A DNA stretch of 64,000 bases, taken from positions 3,137,001-3,201,000 of the forward strand of contig NZ_AP017367.1 in NCBI RefSeq assembly GCF_001548395.1. Direction: 5' to 3'. Under the pieces are notes generated by a model. It saw nothing but the letters and a program-made list of their open reading frames with translations, did not search any database and was not told the DNA's origin. The stretch's first letter is position 1. Every line of letters begins with the position of its first letter. The translations under genes and the position numbers were made by a program. Source of the DNA: Leptolyngbya sp. O-77. GTDB taxonomy: Bacteria; Cyanobacteriota; Cyanobacteriia; Elainellales; Elainellaceae. Positions 35,978-44,496 of the stretch are shown piece by piece.

Positions 35978-36913
35978 CTACTGTACTCCAGAGTGTTCCC
36001 CACTCTTTTCTTCAGCCCTTTCTTCAGGATTGCCCCGTCCCTCCGCTGCGATCGCTGCTGGCGGCAACTCCAGCGGCACGGCTCCCAGCAGCCCCTTGCG
36101 AAAATCATTCAGCAATTGTCGTGCGGCTCGCTCGATGTCGTTCTGATAGCGATGCTCGGCCAGTTGCGCCAGGTAGGTTTCGCCCGTGACTCCAGACGGC
36201 GACAGCCCATAGCGAGTTTCCAACCCACTGCCAATGACGGTAGGGGCAGCTTCGGCCAGTTCTTTCCACAGATCTACAAAGGCGGCGGCGACCCGCTGAT
36301 TGTCGTAGGCGGCTTCGCCAATGTCGTCGCAGATGGCCAGCTTCAGCGCGGCTTGCTGGTTCGTCAGCTTGGAAGGCAAGATTCCCGGTGCGTCTAGCAG
36401 TTCTAGCTCGTCGGAAATGCGAATCCACCGGAGCTGGCGCGTCACGCCTGGGCGACGGGCGCTCTCCACCACGCGCCGCTTTAGCAGCCGATTAATCAGC
36501 GCCGACTTGCCCACGTTGGGAAAGCCGATGACCACTGCCCGCACGGGGCGGGGCAACATACCGCGATCGCGCCGTCGCTGGTTCATCTTTTCGCCCAACG
36601 CCTGCGCTGCTTTGGACACGGCTTCCACACCCTTGCCGTGGTTTGCATCGGTAAAATAAGCTGTCTCGTCTTGCTGCTGAAACCAGGCACGCCAGTCCTG
36701 CTGCACTCCAGCGGGGATCATGTCCATGCGGTTTAGCACCAGCACCCGCTCTTTGTTGCCCAACCACTGCCTCATCTGCGGATGGCGCGTCGCTAAGGGA
36801 ATTCGCGCATCCCGTACCTCCAGCACGACATCGACTTTTTTCAACTGTTCCAGGAGCGATCGCTCGGCTTTGGCAATATGACCGGGATACCACTGGATGG
36901 GGGGCGTGGACAT
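35978..36913 (-). CDS. ylqF: ribosome biogenesis GTPase YlqF/RbgA
   Basis: ATG at 36913 gives 311 residues. It is a circularly permuted GTPase: G4-like LNRMD comes first, then the P-loop GFPNVGKSALIN and the G3-region LLDAPGILPSK. It opens with the family start IQWYPGHIAKAERSL. YlqF/RbgA is needed for late 50S subunit assembly. The frame stays open for 68 codons upstream, but that part is only the 42-bp repeat array and is not homologous to anything in the family. It lies downstream of the histidine kinase gene on the same strand. Confidence 0.93.
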   Translation of the reverse strand: MSTPPIQWYPGHIAKAERSLLEQLKKVDVVLEVRDARIPLATRHPQMRQWLGNKERVLVLNRMDMIPAGVQQDWRAWFQQQDETAYFTDANHGKGVEAVSKAAQALGEKMNQRRRDRGMLPRPVRAVVIGFPNVGKSALINRLLKRRVVESARRPGVTRQLRWIRISDELELLDAPGILPSKLTNQQAALKLAICDDIGEAAYDNQRVAAAFVDLWKELAEAAPTVIGSGLETRYGLSPSGVTGETYLAQLAEHRYQNDIERAARQLLNDFRKGLLGAVPLELPPAAIAAEGRGNPEERAEEKSGEHSGVQ

Positions 36914-36953
36914 GAGGGAAGAGGGGAGGGGGAAGAGGGAAAAATGAAGAGGG

Positions 36954-37115
36954 AAAAATGAAGAACGAAGAACGAAGAGGGAAGGGGGAAGAGGGAAAAA
37001 TGAAGAACGAAGAACGAAGAGGGAAGGAGGAAGAGGGAAAAATGAAGAACGAAGAACGAAGAGGGAAGGGGGAAGAGGGAAAAATGAAGAACGAAGAACG
37101 AAGAGGGAAGAACGC
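36954..37115. repeat. four tandem copies of a 42-bp purine-rich unit
   Basis: AAAAATGAAGAACGAAGAACG begins at 36954, 36996, 37038 and 37080, exactly 42 bp apart, with G/A-rich remainder (AAGAGGGAAGGGGGAAGAGGG). The whole array is almost pure purine on the plus strand. It lies between the histidine kinase stop and the ylqF start and contains no spacers. Confidence 0.95.
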
Positions 37116-37120
37116 AAAGC

Positions 37121-38467
37121 TTAGATTAGCAGGTGAAGGGTGACTGTGGTGCCCTCTGTGGCGGTGGATTGAATGGACAGGCTGCCGCCGTGGGCATCGA
37201 CGATACGCTTGACGAGGGCGAGTCCGAGGCCGGTGCCGCCTGCTTTGGTGGAGTAGAAGGGGCGCGTCAGCTTGGGCAGGTCTTCTGGGGGAATGGGCGG
37301 GCCGCCGTTGTGGATGGATAGGCAGAGTCTTTGGGGGGCAGGGGGAGCGTCGGCATCGAGCAGCAGGGTGCAACGGATGCGATCGCCCTCCGACACCGCC
37401 TCGCAAGCATTTCGCAGCAGGTTTAGGCACACTTGCTTGAGCTTGTTGCGATCGCCCATCACAGGCGGCAATTCTGGGGCGATCGCCAGCTCAATGACGC
37501 GCCCCTGGGCGATCGGCGTTTCCTGCACCTGCGTCACCACGTCTTGCAGCAGCGCCACTAGGTCAACGGCCTCGGTCTGCATGGCCCGCTGCGGCTTAGA
37601 AAACTGGAGAATTTCGTTGAGCAACTCTTCCAAGCGGTTTGCCTCTTCGCTGGCCAGCGTCAGCCGCAGTTGGTCTGGCGCTGCCAGAGCCAGTCGCTCA
37701 AAAGCTTTTAGCCCCATTTTCACCGTCGTCAGCGGGTTGCGAATTTCGTGGACGATCATAGCGGCAAATTCTCCGATGGCGGCCAGCCGCTCTTGCTCGA
37801 TGAGCTTGGACTGGGCAGTGCGGAGTTCTTGGGTGCGCTTGACAACCTCCGCTTCTAGCATTTCGTTAAATCGCTGCTGTTCTTGATAGAGGCGATAGTG
37901 GGCGATCGCCATTGCCGCCCGCTCTGCAAACAGTTCCACCGTCCGCACTTCTTCCTCGGCAAACTGGCGCGGCGAATAGCTAAAGGAACAAACTGTGCCG
38001 AGGATGTCGCCGTGGGGGGTGCGGAGGGGAACGCCGAGATAGCAGAGATAGCCATCGGGAATTTCGCCTGCTTCGGGATTCAGGCGCGTGTCTTCTACCA
38101 CGAGCGATCGCCCAGTGTCTACCACTGTTCCGGTTACTGTTCCGTGGAGCGTATAGAGCGTGTGATCTTCTTCGCCATCGGAGCTAGCAATCACGCGATC
38201 AAACCCGTCCCCTTCGCAGAGCGTAATCACGGTTACATCCATTCTCAGCAAGTGACAAACGCTAGACGCGATTCGTTCCAAATAGCGGTTCAAATCTCCA
38301 ACATAGTCCAGCAGAGACGACAGCGCCTCAATCACTTGCTGGTCTCGTTGCCACCGAGCGCGGGATTGCATGAATCTGCTTGAGTGAGCGGATCGACGAC
38401 TTGGACGATCTGCATGACTAGCGTGCTGTGGAATGAACGGTTCTTGCGGTTGACCCTGGAATGTCAT
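37121..38467 (-). CDS. GAF-domain sensor histidine kinase
   Basis: This 448-residue soluble kinase has a GAF domain at about residues 60-195, a coiled linker (residues 195-230), a HisKA domain with phosphorylated His240 in IVHEIRNPLTTV, the N box LNLLRNACEAV and the G2 box GGTGLGLALVKRI. No membrane segment is seen, so it senses a cytoplasmic signal, perhaps a bound small molecule or tetrapyrrole; the GAF domain has Cys residues but no clear bilin-site signature. No response regulator is adjacent. Confidence 0.9.
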   Translation of the reverse strand: MTFQGQPQEPFIPQHASHADRPSRRSAHSSRFMQSRARWQRDQQVIEALSSLLDYVGDLNRYLERIASSVCHLLRMDVTVITLCEGDGFDRVIASSDGEEDHTLYTLHGTVTGTVVDTGRSLVVEDTRLNPEAGEIPDGYLCYLGVPLRTPHGDILGTVCSFSYSPRQFAEEEVRTVELFAERAAMAIAHYRLYQEQQRFNEMLEAEVVKRTQELRTAQSKLIEQERLAAIGEFAAMIVHEIRNPLTTVKMGLKAFERLALAAPDQLRLTLASEEANRLEELLNEILQFSKPQRAMQTEAVDLVALLQDVVTQVQETPIAQGRVIELAIAPELPPVMGDRNKLKQVCLNLLRNACEAVSEGDRIRCTLLLDADAPPAPQRLCLSIHNGGPPIPPEDLPKLTRPFYSTKAGGTGLGLALVKRIVDAHGGSLSIQSTATEGTTVTLHLLI

Positions 38468-38756
38468 GGATTCAAGCTCAAGTATTATGGCAGATTCGGG
38501 TGCGCTCCTTCTCGACTGCTCAGCAATAGTTCATCAACAGTAAATCAATAGTTCGTGAGTCTAGTATGTCTTGCAATACCCCTGCGTTTAACTCAAGGTT
38601 CTGTCTACAGTCTGTCTAGAGAAGTAGAAAAAACTCGCCAGAATGCCTCTTTTGAGGCTGGTCAGGAGGAGGCATTGCGTAACAAGATCTTGCTGTGAGG
38701 TAACAAAAATTCCATTGATTACAAGTATTTCTTAATAATCTCCTGGGGAGGCAGCC

Positions 38757-39551
38757 ATGAAATTGGACGGAAAGGTTGCGCTGGTGACGGGCAGCACCAC
38801 AGGCATTGGACAGGCGATCGCCCTGCGTCTGGCGGCCGACGGGGCCAGAATCGTCATCGACCACCGCGCTGATCCCGAAGGCGCAGCCGAAACCCTGGCC
38901 AAAGTAGAGGCGGCGGGCGGCAAGTGCTTTCAATATGGCTGCAATGGGGCAGGGAAGATCGTGCAGGCGGACGTGAGCGAAGTGGAGCAAGTGCGCCGCA
39001 TGGTCGCGGAGTCGGTTGCCCATTTTGGTCGCCTGGATATTTTGGTCAACAACGCAGGCATTCAGAAGAAAGCGTCCTTTTGGGAAGTCACCGAAGAAGA
39101 TTATGACCAGGTGATGGACGTGAACCTGAAAGGCGCATTCTTTTCGGCACAGGCCTTTGTGCATCACTGCATGAATGCCCAGCATCCCGGCAAGATTATC
39201 AACATTAGCTCGGTGCATGAGGAGCTGTCATTTCCCGATTTTGCGTCCTATTGCGCCAGCAAGGGCGGCATGAAGATGATGACCCGCACGCTAGCAACGG
39301 AACTCGCGCCGCTGGGGATTACGATTAACAATGTCGCACCAGGGGCGATCGCCACCGACAAAAACACCAGTCTGCAAGACGACTCAGACGAATCCAAAGA
39401 ATTTCTCAAAAAAATCCCCCTCCAGCGCATGGGCAATCCGGAGGAGGTGGCATCTTTGGTATCGTTCTTATGTTCCGCCGAAGCCGACTACATCACAGGA
39501 TCAACCTTCCTGGTAGACGGCGGACTGATGTGGACATATCAGGAGCCGTAA
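38757..39551 (+). CDS. short-chain dehydrogenase/reductase (glucose 1-dehydrogenase-like)
   Basis: This 264-residue Rossmann protein has the cofactor motif TGSTTGIG (residues 11-18), the structural NNAG motif, and catalytic Tyr165 and Lys169 in SYCASK. The end VDGGLMWTYQEP is typical of glucose 1-dehydrogenase-like members. A GGGGAGGC sequence before ATG 38757 is a good ribosome-binding site. Compared with close SDRs there is a short insert around residues 60-72 (KCFQYGCNGAGKIV). Substrate is uncertain. It converges with the PotD-like gene with a 1-bp gap between stop codons. Confidence 0.88.
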   Translation: MKLDGKVALVTGSTTGIGQAIALRLAADGARIVIDHRADPEGAAETLAKVEAAGGKCFQYGCNGAGKIVQADVSEVEQVRRMVAESVAHFGRLDILVNNAGIQKKASFWEVTEEDYDQVMDVNLKGAFFSAQAFVHHCMNAQHPGKIINISSVHEELSFPDFASYCASKGGMKMMTRTLATELAPLGITINNVAPGAIATDKNTSLQDDSDESKEFLKKIPLQRMGNPEEVASLVSFLCSAEADYITGSTFLVDGGLMWTYQEP

Positions 39552-39552
39552 T

Positions 39553-40608
39553 CTAGCTGCGGATTTCATTCCAGAGCTGCACCCACTGGTCGTAGTTCTT
39601 CACGCTCTGCCACATATTGATTTGCGAATGCAGCGACAGGTCATCCATGAATAGCTCGTGTGCTTTTTCCTCACCCACCGCTTCCGCGCCCAGCGTCGTT
39701 GCGCCAGAGTAGCCCGTCACGTCTATCACGCCCTTTTGCCCGTCGCCACTGAGGATAAAGTCAATCCACTGATAGGCCGCTTCCGGGTTTTTGGAATTCT
39801 TGGAAATCATCCAGGAATCTGTCCAGCCCGTCAGCTTGCCCTGGGGACTGACGGAGCCAATAGGATAACCCTCGTTGCTGAGTTGGGTATAGGTCAGCGG
39901 CCAGGCGTGAGCCATCACAATTTCGCCCGACTGAAACAGGTTGGCCAGTTCGCCTGCTGTCGTCCAGAATTTGCGAATGTGGGGGCGCAGTTCCAATAGC
40001 TTGGCTTTCACTTCGGCGAGATCTTCGTCGGTAAGGTTGTAGGGATTGGCTTTGCCCAGCCACAGCGCCACGTCAGCAATGGTCATAGGGTTATCGGGCA
40101 GGGCGATTTTGCCAGAATATCTATCGTCAAATAAGATATCCCAGGACTTCGGCGCGGGTTTTACTTGTTTGGTGTTATAAACCAGCACGTTGGGTCCCCA
40201 GGCAAAGGTTACGCCGTAGGGCTTGCCGCCGAAGGTGTTCCACTTGCCGTCCTGAAATGACTCGAATACAGCGCTGTAATTTTGCAGCTTGCTGGTGTCG
40301 ATGGGGCGCACCAGGCCTGCTTTGTAGAGCCGCTCGGTGATGTCGCCCGATGCGGAGACCAGATCATAATTTTTGCCGCCGCCTGCGCGGAACTTGGCGA
40401 ACATTTCGTCGCTCGACCCAGCGTAGGTGGCTTTGATCGTGCAGCCGGTTTCTTTTTCAAAAGTATCGGCAAAAGACGAGTCGGTGTAGCCTTCCCAGAC
40501 GATTGCCGTGAGGGTGCAGCCTGCGGCTTGGGCAGGTTGGGCAGGGCCCCACAGCGACGTAAAGCCCAGAAGCCCAATTAAAACTGCGGTGATGATGCGA
40601 TGCAGCAT
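39553..40608 (-). CDS. spermidine/putrescine-type ABC transporter substrate-binding protein
   Basis: ATG at 40608 gives 351 residues with a clear signal peptide (ITAVLIGLLGFTSLWGPAQPAQA) and a PotD/PotF-like two-lobed fold: YDLVSASGDITERLYKAG, then DDRYSGKIALPDNPMTI and WPLTYTQLSNEG segments. It is predicted to bind a polyamine or similar organic cation in the periplasm. The frame extends upstream to 40977 through repeat-derived sequence and lacks any homology there. The membrane and ATPase subunits are not adjacent. Confidence 0.87.
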   Translation of the reverse strand: MLHRIITAVLIGLLGFTSLWGPAQPAQAAGCTLTAIVWEGYTDSSFADTFEKETGCTIKATYAGSSDEMFAKFRAGGGKNYDLVSASGDITERLYKAGLVRPIDTSKLQNYSAVFESFQDGKWNTFGGKPYGVTFAWGPNVLVYNTKQVKPAPKSWDILFDDRYSGKIALPDNPMTIADVALWLGKANPYNLTDEDLAEVKAKLLELRPHIRKFWTTAGELANLFQSGEIVMAHAWPLTYTQLSNEGYPIGSVSPQGKLTGWTDSWMISKNSKNPEAAYQWIDFILSGDGQKGVIDVTGYSGATTLGAEAVGEEKAHELFMDDLSLHSQINMWQSVKNYDQWVQLWNEIRS

Positions 40609-40867
40609 TTTTCTAATCTCTTGGTTATTCCTCTGACTGTTTAGTTTGCTTGCAATTCGGTTTTCAAAGTCCAGACTAGGCAAGAACCGCTCGTCAGGGT
40701 GTGCCTGGCGGCACAGATCGCTTGCGCCAGCCAATTCCATAGTGTATCGCTGGGGCTTGGGCAACGTGGGGCTTGTGCAGCATTCTGTAAGAATTGGGCG
40801 ACCTGGATTGTGGAACTGGTCTGCAGAACTGGTCTGTAGAACTGGTCTGAGCCGGGGTTCTGGAGTT

Positions 40868-40942
40868 CCGAGCCAACAGCCTTGGGGGATATCCCCCAAA
40901 CCCCCTTTTGCAGGGGACGAAGCGTCCCCCACACCCCCTCCT
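40868..40942 (+). repeat. G/C-run element, left copy of an inverted pair
   Basis: It begins CCGAGCCAACAGCCTTGGGG, then CCCCCAAACCCCC and a hairpin GGGGACGAAGCGTCCCC, and ends in CACCCCCTCC. It matches 41124-41203 in the opposite orientation. Confidence 0.85.
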
Positions 40943-41123
40943 AAGGGCGTGTCAGTGTGTCCGAGAGGTTGCTTCACATTGCATGAGTGATAGAGGCGAT
41001 CGCGCAGCGTCTCTCCAAAGAATCGCGCAGCATCTCTAAGGAGAATCTTTCAGGTTTGTGTCACGACAAATCCAGTCGAATCTGGCACAGACAGTATCTC
41101 GACTGCATCGCCGAAACCGAGGT

Positions 41124-41203
41124 CGGAGGGGGTTTGGGGGGACGCACTTCGTCCCCCAAGCGGGGGTTTGGGGGGGAAGCTCCCCCCAAGGCTGTTGGCT
41201 CGG
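41124..41203 (-). repeat. G/C-run element, right copy of an inverted pair
   Basis: Read on the minus strand it begins CCGAGCCAACAGCCTTGGGG, followed by CCCCCCCAAACCCCC and the hairpin GGGGGACGAAGTGCGTCCCC, ending AAACCCCCTCCG. The ends are therefore inverted repeats 181 bp apart. Confidence 0.85.
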
Positions 41204-41218
41204 CACCCGGAGCCTTCT

Positions 41219-41887
41219 CTACTGTCCCAAAACCACCCGCTCAACCTCCATTACCCGATGGGCATACTGCTCCTGAGTCAGCACCGGCGCATCTATAAAG
41301 GGATTTGCGGCCCGTCCAACGGGAAGCTCCACATCAATCCAGGATTTGCAGCCGCCGTAGGCCTCTTGATAAGGCAACGTGAAAGATTCTGGGAACTGAT
41401 GCACGCGCAGCAGCAGGACGTAGAGCGGCTGCTGAGGCTTCCATTTCAGCCGTTCTGTAGCTAGGGCGTTTGTCCAAATATGAAACGGCAGCAGCGCCTC
41501 AACGGTTTCTGCGGTGGTGATTTGAAAGATGTGGGTGATATCGGCCCAGGCGCAGAGGGTTACGGTGTTGGGATGCCAGCCGGAGGGGACAGGCTGCACT
41601 CGGTCGGCGTAGGGTGGCTTGAGCAGGTGTGGCTGCTGATGTTCATAGGTGGGATAGAGCAGCACGCGAGACTGGGCCACGCTGAATCGTCCGCCCGTTT
41701 CCCGGATGCCGCCTTTTCGCAACAGCAGAATGGTGTCGCCGCTGAGCAGGGCTTCGATGGCGATCGCCCATTCCTTGAGCGCTGCAACCAACGATCTAGC
41801 ACTCTCTGAAGAAGAGTCTGAAGAAAAGTCTAAAGAAGAGTCTGGACTTTGGGAGGTGGAATTTTGGGGGACGTTCAGGCGGGTCAT
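41219..41887 (-). CDS. DUF1802 family protein
   Basis: ATG at 41887 gives 222 residues. After a Ser/Asp-rich N-terminus of about 30 residues comes the DUF1802 signature LKEWAIAIEALLSGDTILLL, RKGGIRETGGRFSV and LLYPTYEHQQPHLLK. The family is widespread in cyanobacteria and some archaea and has no known function. The stop lies 15 bp inside the border of the inverted-pair repeat region. A GTG at 41896 is an alternative start. Confidence 0.85.
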   Translation of the reverse strand: MTRLNVPQNSTSQSPDSSLDFSSDSSSESARSLVAALKEWAIAIEALLSGDTILLLRKGGIRETGGRFSVAQSRVLLYPTYEHQQPHLLKPPYADRVQPVPSGWHPNTVTLCAWADITHIFQITTAETVEALLPFHIWTNALATERLKWKPQQPLYVLLLRVHQFPESFTLPYQEAYGGCKSWIDVELPVGRAANPFIDAPVLTQEQYAHRVMEVERVVLGQ

Positions 41888-42193
41888 CGGCAGCACAGCG
41901 AGTGAGGACGGGAGGCGGCTTTGTGCTTAATCTAGCGCGTTGGGCGAGGCAGTGCGTCATGAAGTCCTGGGGCGATCGCCCGCTTTAGCCGCTTTAGAAA
42001 GAAACTTCGTAGAAACATGCAGGATTGCACCCTGAGCGGCTAAAGTTGTGAGTAGCCTTGCAAATCAGGCTGTAGCCTGGGTTACACCCAAAGGTATTTC
42101 CTGGTTCTGCAATTTTCTTCGGCTATTCGTGTTCGTCTACGGTTGTCCCCAATCCCCCCACCATTTGTCCACTCACTGAGCGACCTGCTTCCT
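41888..42193. other. intergenic region, nothing recognised
   Basis: Bidirectional gap between the DUF1802 and YbjN starts. One HIP1 octamer; no clear promoter boxes or repeats. Confidence 0.35.
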
Positions 42194-42646
42194 ATGGAAC
42201 CTGAATCCAGCCCAGCTTTGACAGAAGAAGTTATCGAAGCGACCAGCCATCTGGATGTCGTTGAAACTGTGATTTCCAGCCTGCAAGAAGACCAGAGCGC
42301 GATGGTCAGCCGATCTGACCAGGGCAATCTGTGGAAGTTTAAGTATGGCAGCGTAGAGGTGTTTGTACAGCTTACGGGCGAAACAGATGACGATATACTC
42401 GCCGTCTGGTCACCCGTACTGAATTTGCCGGCCAAAAATGAGCTAGAACTGATGCGAAAGCTGCTGCAACTGAATTGGACAAGCACGTTCGAGTCGCACT
42501 TCGCGATTATGGACAATCAGGTGGTGGTTGCGGCGCAGCGCACCGTAGCGGAACTGTCGCCTGGCGAGGTGTCACGCAACATCACGATGGTGGCTTCTAT
42601 TGCCGACAGCTACGACGAGATTCTTCAGGCTGAGTTTGGCGCTTGA
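42194..42646 (+). CDS. YbjN domain-containing protein
   Basis: ATG at 42194 gives 150 residues of the YbjN/T3SS-chaperone-like fold: LWKFKYGSVEVFVQLTGE, ILAVWSPVLNLPAKNELELM and LLQLNWTSTFESHFAI are typical of the cyanobacterial branch. YbjN proteins are small cytoplasmic factors tied to stress or motility regulation in enterobacteria; the cyanobacterial role is unknown. A TTG at 42143 is an alternative start. The next gene starts 20 bp after its stop, so the two are likely cotranscribed. Confidence 0.82.
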   Translation: MEPESSPALTEEVIEATSHLDVVETVISSLQEDQSAMVSRSDQGNLWKFKYGSVEVFVQLTGETDDDILAVWSPVLNLPAKNELELMRKLLQLNWTSTFESHFAIMDNQVVVAAQRTVAELSPGEVSRNITMVASIADSYDEILQAEFGA

Positions 42647-42666
42647 ACCTGGGCGGTTCCCTCGCC

Positions 42667-43464
42667 ATGAACGCGAACTACAGGGATTCTCGCCCCGTCT
42701 GGCGGCTCATTCCACTGATGAGAGCAGATGGCGCGACGCAAATGGCAATCGATCGCTGGCTGTTCGAGCAACATACCCAGGGCTTGCATCCGCCGACGCT
42801 GCGGTTTTACACCTGGGAACCGATCGCCCTTTCCCTTGGCTATCATCAGCGTCAGATCCCTGAACACTGGCGATCGCTCACTTACCAGGAGCAGCCCATC
42901 GATCTAGTGCGTCGTCCCAGCGGCGGCCGTGCGGTGCTGCATCAGGGCGATCTGACCTATGCCGTCATCACGTCGGGGCTGGAGCCCAGCCGCAAAGCCG
43001 CTTATGAGAAAATCTGCGCGTTTTTGATTGAAGGCTGGCGATCGCTCGGCATTTCGCTCCACTACGGCAACGCCGGACGCGGCTACATCCACAATCCCCA
43101 CTGCTTTGGCACGGCCACCAGCGCCGATCTGGTCACCGACAGCGGCTACAAGCTTGTTGGCAGCGCTCAACTGCGGCGCGGCGAGTGCATTTTGCAACAT
43201 GGCTCCATGCGCCTCTGTCCCGACTTCGACCTGTCTTGTCAGGTTTTTGGCACAGCGCAAACAACCGATGGAGTGATCAAATCTGCCATCGGTGATCCGC
43301 CTGACCTCGCCGCTATCATCGCTGTTCTGGCAACCGCAGCAGAACAGTGCTTTGGCATTTGCCTTGTTGCACAGCCCATCACCAGTGCCGAATGGCGGCA
43401 AATCGACGCACTGAAAATTGACGCTCTGGGCGATACCCGTCAGAATTTTCGCCAAAGCCTGTAG
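42667..43464 (+). CDS. biotin/lipoate A/B protein ligase family protein
   Basis: ATG at 42667 gives 265 residues with the BPL/LPL core: RPSGGRAVLHQGDLTYAVI (ligand loop) and the lysine-bearing KLVGSAQLRRGECILQHGSM. Such proteins attach or transfer lipoate or octanoate to carrier domains, or act as LipM-type octanoyltransferases. A Cys in GECILQHGS occupies the region used by LipM, so transferase activity is possible; this is inference. It follows ybjN-like with a short gap. Confidence 0.85.
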   Translation: MNANYRDSRPVWRLIPLMRADGATQMAIDRWLFEQHTQGLHPPTLRFYTWEPIALSLGYHQRQIPEHWRSLTYQEQPIDLVRRPSGGRAVLHQGDLTYAVITSGLEPSRKAAYEKICAFLIEGWRSLGISLHYGNAGRGYIHNPHCFGTATSADLVTDSGYKLVGSAQLRRGECILQHGSMRLCPDFDLSCQVFGTAQTTDGVIKSAIGDPPDLAAIIAVLATAAEQCFGICLVAQPITSAEWRQIDALKIDALGDTRQNFRQSL

Positions 43465-43584
43465 GGTTGCGACTGAACCCAGCCCGCCACTTACACGCTT
43501 GCTACGGAGAGGCGATCGCCCTTGGACTGACCCAGCAAGAGCGATCGCCCGTTTCCCCTCGCCATGCGAGAACTAAGACCAGCC

Positions 43585-43899
43585 CTAGAACTTGTGCGCG
43601 TGCAATACCTCCGCATCACAGAGATAAGCAATACCTGAATAATCGTCAAAAAACTTCGTTGCAACGGTGTCTGCGATGTTGAGAGCCATATCCCGACTGG
43701 CGGTAAGCACCTCAATCTTGATATTCGAGTAGACATCGCTAACGGTCGGTTGTCCCGACGATCGCACGTTGCGACTGCCCTTTCCACCAGCGGGCATCAC
43801 CGTATAGCCAGCGGCTCCGGCTTCATCGATAATCTGGGTAATTTGCTTTAACAACAATTTCTCTGTAACGATGACGAGTTTGCTGGCTTTCTGAGTCAT
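43585..43899 (-). CDS. sbtB: PII-like bicarbonate-transport regulator SbtB (short C-terminus)
   Basis: This 104-residue PII-like protein has the SbtB features KLVIVTEKLLLKQITQII, GYTVMPAGGKGSRNVRSSGQ and DDYSGIAYLCDAEVLHAH. SbtB binds cAMP, c-di-AMP and adenine nucleotides and inhibits the bicarbonate carrier SbtA. The protein stops at HAHKF: the C-terminal CGPxGC redox loop found in the Synechocystis protein is missing. It is transcribed away from sbtA, not behind it as in many cyanobacteria. Confidence 0.92.
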   Translation of the reverse strand: MTQKASKLVIVTEKLLLKQITQIIDEAGAAGYTVMPAGGKGSRNVRSSGQPTVSDVYSNIKIEVLTASRDMALNIADTVATKFFDDYSGIAYLCDAEVLHAHKF

Positions 43900-44137
43900 G
43901 GAACCTACCTCCTAAAAGCGTCTTGCCGCAAAAATCAAAGAAAAGAGTCTATGATTTTTCCCTAAACCATATCATTGAGTTTATGACAAAGATACCCCTT
44001 ATTGCGGAAGGTTGACTCAGATTAGCGAAAACATTCCATAAAAACCGCTTATCTATTAGCGCCACTTATGGAATCTCAGGAAAACTAGTGCGTGGGTTCT
44101 AGATCCCTTGAAAAAATCGATGATCTCGATTGATATT

Positions 44138-44159
44138 AACCAGTCAATAACCAGTCAAT
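44138..44159. promoter_or_regulatory. tandem AACCAGTCAAT boxes, possible regulator site
   Basis: Two exact 11-bp copies next to TTGATATTAA and CAATATTAAG arms. TCAAT-type half-sites are used by the LysR regulator NdhR/CcmR of carbon-uptake genes, so control of sbtA/sbtB is plausible but unproven. Confidence 0.4.
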
Positions 44160-44261
44160 ATTAAGAATCACTACGCAAAAGGAAAACTTATGACACAAAT
44201 TTGAAATGTGATGCCATGTCCACGTTAAGGGATGCAAAAATCTGTCGATTCTAGGATAGAC

Positions 44262-44291
44262 TTGAGTCCATGCAGATTTGAGTCTTAATAG
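44262..44291 (+). promoter_or_regulatory. candidate sbtA leader promoter
   Basis: TTGAGT at 44262-44267, an 18-bp spacer and TAATAG at 44286-44291. It would start a transcript near 44298, just before the folded leader. Confidence 0.4.
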
Positions 44292-44297
44292 ATGAAA

Positions 44298-44432
44298 GTC
44301 TATGAAAAACGATGCAAGATAGCTATCGCCGTCCGAAGTCTTTCGGAGGTCTACCCTCTCTGAGCAGCCCGTCGGCAGGTTCTTGCATAGTGCCTGTGCT
44401 GTAGGGGTGAAGCGGTTCACGCCTACTTTTTT
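44298..44432 (+). ncRNA. structured sbtA leader or sRNA ending in a terminator
   Basis: An 8-bp stem pairs ATGCAAGA (44312-44319) with TCTTGCAT (44381-44388). Within it GCCG (44328-44331) can pair with CGGC (44373-44376) and TCCGAA with TTCGGA (44332-44347); an alternative GAGG/CCTC hairpin (44346-44358) competes with the last. A terminator hairpin follows. The competing helices suggest an attenuator or riboswitch-like leader, or a free small RNA. No known riboswitch class was recognised. Confidence 0.5.
44401..44432 (+). terminator. rho-independent terminator in the sbtA leader
   Basis: GTAGGGGTGAA (44401-44411) pairs with TTCACGCCTAC (44416-44426) with one G-G mismatch, loop GCGG, followed by six T residues. 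It lies 64 bp before the sbtA start with no gene upstream on this strand. Confidence 0.75.
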
Positions 44433-44496
44433 CAACCTTTTGAACTCACCTGTCATCATCATGACTCCTCGTTAGAGGACGTGGAAGGAGGTACCT

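Larger units (their letters stand above)
40609..41218. other. repeat-filled intergenic region upstream of the PotD-like gene
   Basis: No gene is supported. It contains three copies of GAACTGGTCTG (about 40818-40855) and an inverted pair of G/C-rich elements (40868-40942 and 41124-41203), with a GCGATCGCGCAGC... partial repeat between them near 40997-41042. Confidence 0.7.
43900..44496. other. regulatory region between divergent sbtB and sbtA
   Basis: It holds two perfect tandem copies of AACCAGTCAAT (44138-44148 and 44149-44159), a promoter-like pair, the structured leader and terminator listed separately, and the sbtA ribosome-binding site. No protein-coding gene is supported. Confidence 0.6.

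Noticed and set aside
36954..37115. Possible CRISPR array (four evenly spaced 42-bp units)
   Set aside because: The units are contiguous without unique spacers, purine-only and not palindromic; no cas gene is near. A minisatellite.
40609..40977. N-terminal extension of the PotD-like protein
   Set aside because: The region consists of repeats, while the signal peptide begins at ATG 40608.
44136..44462. 108-codon minus-strand frame between sbtB and sbtA
   Set aside because: It overlaps the promoter, structured leader and terminator of sbtA and has no protein family features.
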